From Macropodus opercularis (lineage: Eukaryota > Chordata > Actinopteri > Anabantiformes > Osphronemidae), in contig CM061105.1 of NCBI GenBank assembly GCA_030770545.1, positions 16,716,001 through 16,780,000 of the forward strand: a stretch of 64,000 bases of DNA. The letters run 5' to 3'. The position numbers and the translations under genes are program-made. This document shows positions 34,301 to 45,255 of the stretch, piece after piece. A model generated the notes under the pieces. It saw nothing but the letters and a program-made list of their open reading frames with translations. It was not told where the DNA came from and ran no database searches. Each line of letters opens with the position of its first letter. Position 1 is the first letter of the stretch.

Positions 34301-37300
34301 GACGAGGCCATAGCGAGGGGCACAAATTTAAACGTTATGGGATTATAGCGTTGCCACGGCAACGTGCTGACACAGCAGTCTCGCACTTCCAACGGGCACC
34401 GACATCGGACTCTCTCTGCCTCCTGCACTTCTCACGTCAGATTATTTTTTGGGAACCTCAGTCTGTCGGAGAACTGCCAGACAATGCAGCTTGTAATCCA
34501 CAGCGTAACCATGACAACTGCTCAAACCGCTCAGGATCAAGGGGATGTTTGAAGGTTTAGGAGGGCACAGATAGACATAAAATAACTGAAGCCTGCAGAG
34601 GTAGCGACGTCCACATGCGTTACCTGGGCCCACGTCCTTCTCCATAACGCAGACAGAACCGAACAGTAGCTGCAACGGTGCATCTTTGGTCCATAAACAT
34701 TTCAGTACAACAGCACTCAAGCATCAAATGTCCAACGTTTCTGCTTCTTGACTGGCTTTACCTTAAAGAAAGAAGTGCTGATCAGCGCAGGCTGACTAGT
34801 TAATCAATTGTTTCACTGCTGTCAATTTTGCCGCTAGTGCAGAAGAAGCAGATTCACGACGCAAAATGACGAAACAAGAAATTGTTTTACATTTCAGTAA
34901 TGTCTAAACATTCACCCTGGAGAAAGTCTGGTCCAAACCTGAGACGACCTACCTGCCGACTGTTAAAGCTTTTGGCTTTGAGGCCTTTGAGGATGTGGCC
35001 TATCGTACTCAGTGGTTCGTGTTTTTTTAACTGAAAGCCTGTTTCGGCAGCATTTCCCCTAAGTCACAGAGGAAGCACAGACCCCGGTCCGACCACAGTC
35101 CGCTTTCAGAGTCCACACGCTACGTGCAACCAGACCCACGTCGTCTGAGTTTCAACTAGCTTCAGCGCGGTTCGCTGCTTCGCATGGACACAGAGCGTCT
35201 CTCACTGGGGTTACAAAGCTACACTGGGCTGAAGTATTGTCCTGGCCTTCTGTGACGCCTTTGGGCAGGAGCTCATGTGTAGGGTAACGCTGAGCAGCCA
35301 ATGCACTGCTGCTACTTCAGCGAGTCCGTCTTCTCTTCTTAGGGCCGAGCCCTTAAAGAAAATCTTGCTGAACTGGTCTGTTACCGCTCTGCACGTCTGT
35401 GGTTCAGTGAAGTTTGACTCTGGCTCCTCGTCGTCTTTTTATTTCCATCTGCTCAGGCCTGTGCCAGGAAATTCGCTGTGCAAGCTCTCGATCAATCTGT
35501 GATTTAAGTGTCTGCCGCAGGCGGAGAGAACACCGTGGCCTGATGCTGAATCCACAGTACGGCTGCAGATTTACTCAAGACATTTGTCTCCACTCATCTC
35601 ATGTTCTGGCCCTAACATAATAAGCTAAGTAGGCTAAGCAGCATAAGAGGCCTATGTACGAGCAGTCAGCCCTTTGTGCACAGCTCACATCGATAACGCA
35701 GAGCTCAGCTCGCACAACGTCACATCTACACACAAACAGGGCGGCACACCTGGAGTTAGGGTCCATCTCAGATCCGACTGCGGCTCACAGCTAAGCATCT
35801 AAATGCATCTGTTACACACGTTCACTTAACATTAAACCTTAAGCCTGGGTGCTAGAAGGTCTTTTTCCGGTCTCTGTGGGTCTTTTTGTGTCGTGTTGTG
35901 TTTCAGGACACCGGACTGGGATGAGGTTTAACAGACCACGTCCTCATTGCAGGGACTGGAGACGCTGTCAACATGTTTCTGATACTGGCTCCACTGCAAA
36001 CATTCAAGCAGCTGAAAGACTAACGGCATCAGACTCCCTGCTGCAGCGTGGAAGCGTTCCACCGTCCAGACGCGCTGCAGGCGACGCCGCTCCACAAAAA
36101 CAGGACTTTATTCCACTCCATCGACACAAACCTTCCCATCATTTCATAACAGCCTTCGTCTGTTGGTCTAAATGGGCTTTAGCTTGTTTGTGGTTACTGG
36201 GCCGACTAAGTAATAAAGTAAAGTGTGGGTTCCTGTATTTATATCAGTTATAAGTTACAGCCAGTGATTCCTCTGTAGCGTGTGATGAAGCACTGACTGG
36301 AGCTAAACCTTCTCATGACACATTCACATGATCTCACTGCAAACATCACTTTGTCAGGTGGCAGCTCTGTCACTTCCTGACACGGCTCGGGAAGAAAGTT
36401 AGGACTGGGCCCGATGCAGGGGATCACCATGGCGACATAAACAGGACACCATCACCGAGGAAAGATGGCAAATGTAAAAACATTACGATAAGCATCTTTG
36501 GACCAAGATGATTTTAGCCACAGACCTGGACTGAAGCTAATACTACCTGAACATCAAGACTGTGGAAACTGGGCCCTGGCCTGTTTCACACGTTGGTTGT
36601 CGATGCCGTTCCTCTGCATATTTATAATGTGGACATTATACATGGACACGTTCCAGGTAGTGGATGACGACGGGTGGGAATGTGTCAGATTACACAGAAC
36701 ATGAACCCAAACACTTCCTTCAACTCAAACCCAGCACTGTGCGGCCGATTTCACTGATTTACTCCAAGCACCAGAACCTAATCAGGGAACCCAGCGGAGG
36801 TGGAGGTGTTGTTAGTTAGTGTTTGAGCCGACGGCCTCATGTATTCGCTCACCTAGGTACAGCGAGGCGTTCTCCTCCTTCACGTTGTCATCCAGGTAGG
36901 TGGGTCCCAGCGTGTAGATGGGTGTGGACCCCATGCCCACCAGGATCTGAGCGATGATGAACAGCGCCACGTACAGGTTGTGTTCGTTGCCCTCCTGGTC
37001 TCTGGGACAGGACGCGATGTCAACGCGATCCCTGATGCTGGAGTTGCTGTTCATGCACAAGCCTTCGTTGGCTGAAGACGAGTTGACCTCCTGGATCTGA
37101 TAGGCCGGAGAAATGAAGTGAGGTAAGGAGAAGAGGGCAGCGCCCACCGCGATGAAGACGCCGCCGACCGCCAGCCAGCGAGGCCTCTGACCGCGGCCGC
37201 CAAAGTAGCTGATGAAGACGACCACCACGAGGCTGCCGATGTCGAAGCAGCTGACCAGGAGGCCCGACTCCGAGCTTCTCAGGCTGTACCGTTTCTCTAT

Positions 37301-37798
37301 GGTGGTGATGACGCTGCTGAGGTAGCCCGACACCATGAGGGACTGGATGAACGTCAGGTAGCACATGCAGAACAGGAAGCAGCGGGAGTCCTGGAGGACC
37401 ACAGCCAGGTACTTCCTGCAGGGCAGACGCAGCCCAGCTAGCCTGGAAGCCAGCCGGCCAGCGGGCGGCCTTCTGGTCAGGGTTTTACTCCTCCGGCTCT
37501 CGGAGTTCTCCACGTACGAGCTCGGCCTGTTCAGCGCAGACTTCCCCGGCTTCGGTTGGTGGCTGGCTCTCGTTGGGGACCCGGCCTCGGTCGGGGGCCG
37601 GAGGAGCCCGGCGCCGTCTTCGGCCGTTAGGCTCTTCTGCACGGAGCTGGCTAGTAAGGTCTCCTCTTGAGGCGCCGCCTCGTTCAACACAGGCAAACTT
37701 TTAGATTTGAAGTTTGTACCTGGCTCCTCCATCTCGCTGGAAAACCCATCGTCCCTGTGCAGAGACTCGGACAACTCGGCTTCCTCGCGCTCAGCCAT
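28356..37798 (-). CDS. slco5a1: slco5a1: OATP-family solute carrier
   Basis: A twelve-pass plasma-membrane protein of the organic anion transporting polypeptide family; substrates of SLCO5A1 are poorly known. Nine coding exons on minus: 36853-37798, 32300-32432, 31739-31959, 31330-31494, 30312-30510, 29769-29928, 29401-29645, 29238-29302 and 28356-28861. All phases agree and give 879 residues (human about 848). The start is the ATG of MAEREEAELS at 37798. Conserved parts include KSKSLPVL, GYLSSVITTIEKRYSLRSSESGLLVSC, YTLGPTYLDDNVK, FPKKLPPRHKKKKK, and VGCESINLGGINIPYTTG. The Kazal-like loop is CNVNCGCKIHEYAPVCGSDG and the tail has RTRSCPVN. The largest intron is 4.4 kb. The SLCO5A1 assignment rests on near identity in these blocks; other OATPs diverge more. 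Confidence 0.96.
32433..36852 (-). other. Large first coding intron of slco5a1
   Basis: 4.4 kb between the first and second coding exons. No nested gene or named repeat was recognised. Short frames, such as one at 34231-34428 on minus, show no convincing homology. Confidence 0.6.
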
Positions 37799-38760
37799 TA
37801 GAGACAAACGACCTTTTCCTGGTAGAGGTTAGACGACAAAGCAGTTGCGAGCTCACGGACAGTTCGGGGGCAGCGGCCCGGTGCTGCTGTTATTCATGGG
37901 TACATGGACTCGGACTAGCAGAGTCTGGTAGCCAGAGGGGCCGACACAAAGACAGCAGCGGTTAACTCGTCCTCCACACTCGCCTTCTGCCACCGTGTAA
38001 TCCGGACTCAGGCCTCCGCGGCTCGGCCGGCGAAGCTCCGGGGCCACGGCTTCCAGCAGATGCTCGACATGTCCCCTCGGTGCTGCTCCGAGATCAGCCG
38101 GCAGACTTCGCATCCCTCCGGCCCTGAGAAGGAGAACACAGAGCTAGTGACTTCACAATAACCCCTCCCCCCGCGTCAAGGGCACCCCCCCCGTCCGACG
38201 GCATCACCAGCTGTCGCCACGGCGGGCGGTCATCGAGTCACGCGCATCAACACGAGCACGAAACGTTCACTTATCGACGGCTTCAGGAGCCGCGAGGACG
38301 ACGAGCACGAGCCGAGAGATGCGCAACGACTGCGGCGACGCGCTGCTCGCAAACACCGCAGTCCTCCACCAGCCGAGCTGCACGCGCACTGACACCGGAA
38401 GCCAGGCGCCAGGCTCCAAAATAAAGCTTGAACGACGCCGCGGCAGACACTCGAGTGACGACCGCCAACCGCTTATCCCGCCACTAAAGTCAAGCTGCAT
38501 CAACAAGGCCGCACGCGCTCAGCGAAGCCATGTGCGATACGTTACTTTAAGTAGCGTCCCGCCGTTAGCATCGCAGCTAGCAACACCATTACCCCATGAA
38601 TAAACAGCTGCTCGCTAACCTGTCGCCGTGGGGCCATGTCACGGCTGTCAAAGCTGCGCGCGTCACTCCACGAGCTCCGAGCGGACACGCGACGGGAACA
38701 TCCCAGAGTCCCGTCGTTGTTCGGTCTCACCTCGCATCTAATGCAGATGCGGGTTGTTGA
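37799..38760 (-). promoter_or_regulatory. GC-rich 5' region of slco5a1
   Basis: CpG-rich sequence upstream of the slco5a1 start, most marked at about 37990-38720. A CTCTACCAG acceptor lies just before the start codon (about 37823), so at least one noncoding first exon further upstream is likely. Promoter position is inferred from composition. Confidence 0.5.
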
Positions 38761-39470
38761 CGAGCTACTACTGTTACGCTAATGCCGGAAACGTGCCTTC
38801 AAAGTAAAACAGAACGGAACACACTCAGCGTTCTGCAAAGGTTCTAAACGGATCAGCTGGGACCGGTTCGTGCAGGTGGGTCCTGGTGCTGCTTCCGGTC
38901 TCTGTGGGTCATTCTACGTGACGTTTACAGTAAATGAGTGAACACGTTTACTGCAACTTTAGCAGAATTCGGGTTTTGTTGGCGTTTGGTGTCTGAATAT
39001 ATAAACTTGTTATGTTTCAGAGAAGCATCATCAGTCACTGGATTCACGCTTCATCGTTTCATACACAGCTTGAGACATTCTCACATGGAATATTCAGACC
39101 ACCACGGAAAATTAAAGCAGCCAAATTAAGCAGAACCAGAATCCCAACAGTGATAATGCGAGCAATTAAAATCTATGTGACTGTTTACTGAAGCCAGTGA
39201 ATCTGGAAATGACGTCTATGAATCTACTTGTTTGTCCAACACGTAGTAAACTTGGTGATAACTGTGTCAGCAGATCATATTTTATTATTACTGTTTTCAT
39301 TAGCGCTGAGGAAATAACTGCGTAAAGAGCGACCCCTGCTGGTCAGAGCAATGACTGCACATAGTGAAGTAACTAGTAGGGACACGTACAGACTCAACAG
39401 CTGTAGCGTTTGTGTTGCCAGATTCTGGACAATCAATAATGAAATGATAACATTTTAAGCTGGGTCAATA
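38761..39470. other. Intergenic between slco5a1 and the TRIM gene
   Basis: No gene seen. A CTCF-like motif lies at 39329-39342. Confidence 0.5.
39329..39342 (-). promoter_or_regulatory. CTCF-like motif (one mismatch)
   Basis: On minus CCAGCAGGGGTCGC fits the CTCF core except T for G at position 11. Confidence 0.35.
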
Positions 39471-39472
39471 TT

Positions 39473-41190
39473 TCACGTTATTAGCTTGAGTTCCTCCATC
39501 AGCTTGTTCAAGTTGTCCCGATCTGAGAATGACGGTGGTTCATCTGCTGTGACACTGAAGCTGACAGATCTCTGCAGTGTTTCCACGCGTAGTCCAGCAT
39601 AGAGAGGCTGAGTGAACGTGGTCTGGACTCTGTGGAGCAGAGTCATGGTTCCACAGACGCTGTAGAAGGACAGAACCCCTGCTCTGTGGTCCAGGAACAC
39701 CCCCAGTCTGGAGGAACCAGGACCCGAGACGGGAGTTGTGACGTTGTTGTGTCTGAATTCATTACGACGTTTGAAAATATCAAACACCCAAGAATTTTCA
39801 TTGTTTCCAAATGCTTCACTTGCAGTGTCGCTGTGTTTGAATGAGACCCCTGCTGACGCTCCTCCCAGTAACAGCATCCCAGCAGACTCGCTTTACTCAG
39901 GACTTGATGACTGACGGTGTATCTGTCTGGGTGGTCAGGAAAAGATTGTTCTGTCGCCATGAATGTTACTTTTCTGTTTTCATCTGACAGTAAAAGACGT
40001 GTGTTTGCTGTGTTTGGATCCAGAGTGATTTTACAGGCATATTTTAAGAACTCAGCTCTGGTCCGTGGTTCTGGTTCTGGTTCTGACAGTAAAACGTCTC
40101 CTCTAGTCGCTGCCACTGAGACCTTGGCCTGTCCTTCACTCAGGACGTCCTGTAGTTGGTCTCTGAGCTCTGTCACAGCTGCTGTCACTTCCTCAAAGTA
40201 TCTCAGAGGACGGACGCTGGTGCCGGATGAGTCCGTGGACCCACTGAGTTCTGCCAGTGAGGGGTAGTGGAGTAGAAACTGGGTGTGATCCTCTGTGTGT
40301 GAGAGCTGCTCCAGCTCGGCGTCTCTCCTCTTCAGCTCCCTGATCTCCTGCTCCAGCTTCTCCTGAAGCTCTTTGACTCGACTCGCTTCAGTTTCCTGCT
40401 GGGATCTGATCTGCTGCTTCACCTCAGACCTTCTTCTCTCCATGAGACGGATCAGCTCCGTGAAGACCTTCTCGCTGTCCTCCACGGTTCGATCAGCAGA
40501 GCGACCGATGGCCTCCGCCTCCTGCTGAAGGAGCTTCACGTCTCTGCCTCCGTCCTGGATCCTCTGCCGGATCCTCTGCCGACTCCCCTCCAGTTCTCTC
40601 TGCCTCTCCGTCCTCTCTGCTGCAGCTGAGACGGCGTCGTGGCCTTTGTGTTGGTCCACGGAGCAGAGGTAGCAGATGCACTGCTGATCGGTGCGGCAGA
40701 ACATCTTCCTCAGCTCATCGTGGAGGGAGCAGATGTTCTCCTGCAGCTTCTTGGACGCCTCCACCAGCTTGTGTTTCTTTAACGGAGCTGCATCATAATG
40801 AGGCCGCAGGTGTTCCTCACAAAACGAGGCCAAACAAACTAAACAGGACTTATCTGCTTTGAGTTTGGTGCCGGTGCAGACGTCACAGGCCACGTCTTCG
40901 GGTCCAGCAGAGCAGAGATCAGCAGCAGCAGCTTGGAGTCCAGTCTTCTTCAGCTGCTCCACTAAACCAGCCAACATGGTGTTTTTCACCAGCTCCGGTC
41001 TGGGAGTGAAGGTCTGTCTGCACTGAGGACAGCTGTGCTGGTTCTTCTCAGCCTCCTCATCCCAGTGGGATTTGATGCAGTTCATGCAGTAGCTGTGTCC
41101 ACAGGGAACAGTCACTGGATCCTCCAGTAGATCCAAACAGATCGAACAAGAGAACAGTTCTTGGTCCAGCTGAATTCCCTGCTGCGCCAT
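39473..41190 (-). pseudogene. TRIM E3 ligase (finTRIM/TRIM25-like) with broken SPRY
   Basis: A single-exon frame from ATG 41190 (MAQQGIQLDQ) encodes a C3HC4 RING with Cys15, Cys18, Cys30, His32, Cys35, Cys38, Cys54 and Cys57. Two B-box-like zinc motifs follow (CDVCTGTKL... and the CHC region ICSLHDE...CICYLC...HKGH), then a coiled coil (about 190-300) and a PRY (KITLDPNTANTRLLLSDENRKV). At about 39860, after GCCYWEERQQ, the frame leaves the SPRY and stops at 39643. The rest of the SPRY (FGNNENSWVFDIF, GPGSSRLGVFLDHRAGVLS, FTQPLYAGL) lies in another frame ending at 39473. Some 15-20 SPRY residues between YWE and the later part are absent, so a deletion not divisible by three broke the domain. 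A truncated RING/B-box/coiled-coil/PRY protein of 515 residues could still be made. Confidence 0.85.
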
Positions 41191-41213
41191 TTCAGCTGAT
41201 AGTGGCAACGAGT

Positions 41214-41225
41214 AGTTTCATTTTC
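41214..41225 (+). promoter_or_regulatory. ISRE upstream of the TRIM start
   Basis: AGTTTCATTTTC is a perfect match to the interferon-stimulated response element AGTTTCNNTTTC, 24 bp upstream of the TRIM start codon. A second GAAACT half-site follows at about 41234. This fits an interferon-inducible fish TRIM gene. Confidence 0.65.
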
Positions 41226-41950
41226 TGAGAATTGAAACTAGTTTTGAGCTTTGAGCTCTTATCTCAACCATCCAATCGTCAGCCTTCAGGGGAGGGAACA
41301 AGCAGACACAGAGGACGAGAGTCAGGCTGTGAGATAGTTTCAGTCTCCTCTTGTATTTACGTCTGTGAATGTGAGCTAACAGCCTCTGAACAGCGATGAG
41401 CTGAGGTTCACAGGTAGTGAGTCACTACTGTGACTTAAGCGTTTAAGGCTGAAAACAATCAGACTTTAGTCACAGCTTCAGCACCACTCAAACGACATTC
41501 AAGAAAAAAAAATGCACCTCACAACCAGAAGCAGCGTCAATCTGATGTCAGGTTAGTTTTTCTGCAGACAGAAGCATTAGAGCATTTCTCATATTAAACA
41601 GATGAGGGGGAATATGAACTTAAAAGTATTTAGGATAAAAATGAGCTAAATAATCTCTTTCTCTATAAACCATCAACACGTGAGAAATAAATAAATTAGA
41701 TGCAAGGAAATCAACAATTGATGCTGATGCTTCACGTTTCCTGTAACGCTACACACAAAAAGTTCAAGGAAGACGACTAAAAGCCGAGGTTGTCAGATTC
41801 TGCTACACACTAGTCTGGTTCACGGGTTAATGATCATGTTTATTATTTATCATTTAGTTGCAGCTGATTGCATCAAACTTCACGAGACATTTCTGATTCG
41901 CTGTTTTTACTGGAATCAGCCACATAAACGCCTACAAACAATCACCAAAT
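41226..41950. other. Spacer between the TRIM gene and the LINE
   Basis: Includes the TRIM upstream region; no other gene or named element recognised. Confidence 0.5.
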
Positions 41951-41954
41951 TAAT

Positions 41955-43360
41955 ATCAAATCAAATCAAAAGCGTTTATTGTCATATGTACATTAGCAAA
42001 GCAAGTTTCCCTGTACAATGAAATTCTTACTCAAAACACCAAAACAAGTAACAGTGCTAAAGGAAGCATAATTGTATAAAACTATAGAATAAAAACTGTT
42101 TAAGAAATATAAGAACATTAACTATACAGTAATAATAATAATAGTAATTATTTAAAGGGTTGTTAAAGTAAAGTGACGTGTGCACAGTAGCAGCAGCATC
42201 AGTTGCGCTCAGACCACAGTGAGTCCACTGTTAACTGTTCAGGGTCTGCAGGTCCTGCATGTCAGACTCCTGTACCTCTGAGTGTAAACAGTCCATGTTG
42301 GGGTGGGTGACGTCCTTAAGGATGGAGGCAGCTCCTGTGGACTCTGCGATGGTAGACAGAGATGGTAACAGCCTGCAGAGAGGGCAGTAGAGTCCTGATG
42401 ATCCTCATCGCACAGTGATGCAGTTGGTCAGGATGCTCTCAGCTGCAGCTGTAGAAGTTGCTGAGGATCTTTGTGACATACCAAACTTCCTCAGCCTCTT
42501 CAGAAAATACAGCCGCTGTTGTGCTTTCCTGGCCAACTGTGTGGTGTTGAGAGTCCAGGTGAGATCCTGGTCCTTAAAGCTGCTCACCCTCTGCACTTCA
42601 AGCTCCCGGATGAACAGAGGTCGATGAGGTCTCCTCTCGTTCCTCATGTCCACGATCATTCGTCTTGTCTGTGTTGAGGGTGAGGTTGTTGTCCTCACAC
42701 CATGTCACCAGACTGACCACCTCCCTCCTATAGGCTGCTTCATCCTTCCTATCACTGCAGCGTCATCAGCGAACGTCGTTGTGATGTTGTCCTTATGGGA
42801 GGCGACACAATCGTACGTGAACAAGGTGTAGAGGATGGGGCTGAGGACACTCCCCTGTGGGGCCAGTGTTCATTGTGCTGGTGTCTGACGTCCTGTTTCC
42901 GATCCTGACAGACTGGGGCCTGCCTGTCAGGAGGTCCAGCAGCCAGTCAGAGTGTGGGTGCAGTCCAGTGTGGACAGTTTGTAGGGGACGACCGTGTTAA
43001 AGGCAGAGCTGTAGTCGATAAAGAGCATCCTGATATACGAGTCTTTGTGTTCGAGGTGAGAGAGGGAGATGTGAAGGGCAGCAGCGATGGCGTCGGAGGT
43101 GGACCCGTATGCATACTGCAAAGGGTCCAGCGTGTCTGGCTTAGTGTTCTGGATGTGGGCCAGCACCACTTGGAGCCGGCAGGTTGGGGGGCTCTTCTTG
43201 ACCAGAGGAACAATCATCGTGGCGGCATCAAGTCGGGACGATGCTCTGGCTGAGGGAGAGGTTGAAGATGGAGGCGAGGACGTCAGGCAGCTCTGAGGGC
43301 CCGACCAGGGACGTTGTCTGGGCCATATCATCCATTCACCAGCCACATGGATCATTATTT
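41955..43360 (-). mobile_element. 5'-truncated non-LTR retrotransposon (L2/Rex-like LINE)
   Basis: Reading on minus, 43355 onward gives a reverse transcriptase piece: CRLQVVLAHIQNTKPDTLDPLQYAYG, then LFIDYSSAFNTVVPYKL. Further pieces are RMIVDMRNERRPHRPLFI, VQRVSSFKDQDLTWT and ARKAQQRLYFLKRLRKFGM. Frames are broken by indels. The 3' end (about 41960-42030) has the CAATAAACGCTTTTGATTTG tail with short ATTTG repeats typical of fish LINEs of this type. No endonuclease domain is present, consistent with 5' truncation. The clade name is tentative. Confidence 0.8.
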
Positions 43361-45255
43361 ACCTTCTGCTACTGTACCTACAGTTCAGACCACTCAGCTT
43401 TACTGGAGGTGCAGCATAAACATATTATTGTCAGACTAAATAAAAGCAGTGAAGCTTTGCTAAAAGCTAAAAGTTTACTAAAAATAAACATGATTAAGTC
43501 AGATGCTAATAAACCTCATTAACGTATTGTGGCTGAGTGAGGCGTTTCCAGTACAGGCCCGATACCATCTCCCAGTCTGTCAGGAAGGAAACCACCAGGA
43601 AATATTTAATCAGCGATTTGATTCGCCTTTCAAATATTCATGAAATCTAATCACCTTAATCACAGCGTGATCGTTACTCACAGCGTAATGAAACTCCTTC
43701 ACTGGAGCGTGACCGCGGAGCCTTGACACAAACCCAAGGTGAGGAAGAAAACGCGTTTATTCAAGTTCCCAACAGGCCTCGCTGCACATTAAAGACACTG
43801 AAATAAGACACAAGAAAAGGCCAGAAAGAAGAGAAGGAGGAGGAGGAGGAGGACACTCAGATGGAGTCAACCTGGGGAGAAGCACAGTCACAAACCAGAC
43901 GTGTGAGGTCAGACTTGTGCTTCATAAGCTGTTTGACTCTTGCCTTTTACAAATGAACTGAACTGAAAACTAGAACATGGCAGTTTAATAAGACACAAGC
44001 CTCCAGATGACGCCACCGATCCAACACACAGGTTAATGTCTGGCCTGAGGAGCCACTCGCTGGGATGTCGGCCTCATTTCGAGAGGCCTTCATCCGCGCT
44101 GCCCCGCGGGGCCTTAGCCACAGGACGGAGCGTGTTTCTCATCAGAGGCTGTAATAGCTTCTGTGGCGTCTCACACCTGAACAGTTCGAATGTCTGGAGA
44201 CAACTGTCATCATTTTCAGCCGAACGTTTCTATTGCACCAATAAAAGCTGGAGGGACCTGCAATAACAAGGCCTTGTAAACGTTTTATGATGAAATCTTC
44301 ATGTCCTGTTGGAAGCTGTGGGACTATTTCTCTGCTTTGTGAAAACAGTGAATGTGCTGCTTTGACTGAGTGTTTGGCCACTAGAGGGCAGAAAAACCAC
44401 ACAACGGACAAGACGTGATTCATCATCTGGGAGCCTTGAATGTGCAGAGAGACGTGTGGAGCCACAACACAAGTACAATTAAAGGTTCCAACATTCACAG
44501 TTAACAGACAGAATAATGAGTCCAACGAACGAGTGCGAGTCGTTCCTCCCGTTTACAGCTGATCGAAGGCTCGCGGTGAGAAAAGCAGATGTCACATGAA
44601 AACGCAGAGACGAGTGACAACAGCTCCTCCAGCAAACACCTGGAGACGACGAGAGCAGAAGGAGAATCGGCTGATTATCAGCGTGACAAAGGTGATTGAC
44701 AGGGATTAAACGGCTGCAATTACCTGGAAACAAAGAGCAAGATTATGCAAAGTGGGAAAACTGTGAACAGCTCGAATTAAAACAAAGCTTTAATTTTTCA
44801 TGATGATGTCATCATGAGCGTGACAACATAAAAGTAGAAGTAAAACCAGAACGACGGTCGTTTGCAGGTTTGTGTTTGTGAAGCTGTGACGTCGTCCAGC
44901 ATCACTTTGGTCTGTTGACCTTCAGGCCACACGGTTTCATAAAAGACACAAAAACGAAAAGAGGGCAAAGTAGAAATTCAGCACAGAGCAGTTAAACCCC
45001 TGAGAGTGAACCTGGAGAAACTGAGTATTTGACTGAGTCGTTACTGTCTAATGCTTTGAATGCTGCGCTACCGGCCGATGCTGAACTGACTCGCAGCCTG
45101 AAGCTCTTCCTCCCGTGATGTCACTGCTCAGCAGCGGGTGGGGGGTCCGTCGCTGTACAGAGCCGCCGCTGCAGAGCCGCTCGGCTTGTGTCAGAGCAGG
45201 GAAGGAGAATAAAGTCCTGCTGAGCGGCGCCGGAGCCTGGACCTGCAGCACAACC
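43361..45255. other. Intergenic upstream of adarb2
   Basis: No gene recognised. The region directly before 45256 is GC-rich and probably includes the adarb2 promoter and 5' untranslated region. A CTCF-like motif is at 44378. Confidence 0.5.
44378..44391 (+). promoter_or_regulatory. CTCF-like motif (full core match)
   Basis: CCACTAGAGGGCAG matches the CTCF core at every position, about 0.9 kb upstream of the adarb2 start. Confidence 0.5.

Noticed and set aside
34231..34428. 65-residue frame in the slco5a1 intron, thought of as a small mitochondrial protein pseudogene
   Set aside because: No clear family match or exon structure could be supported.
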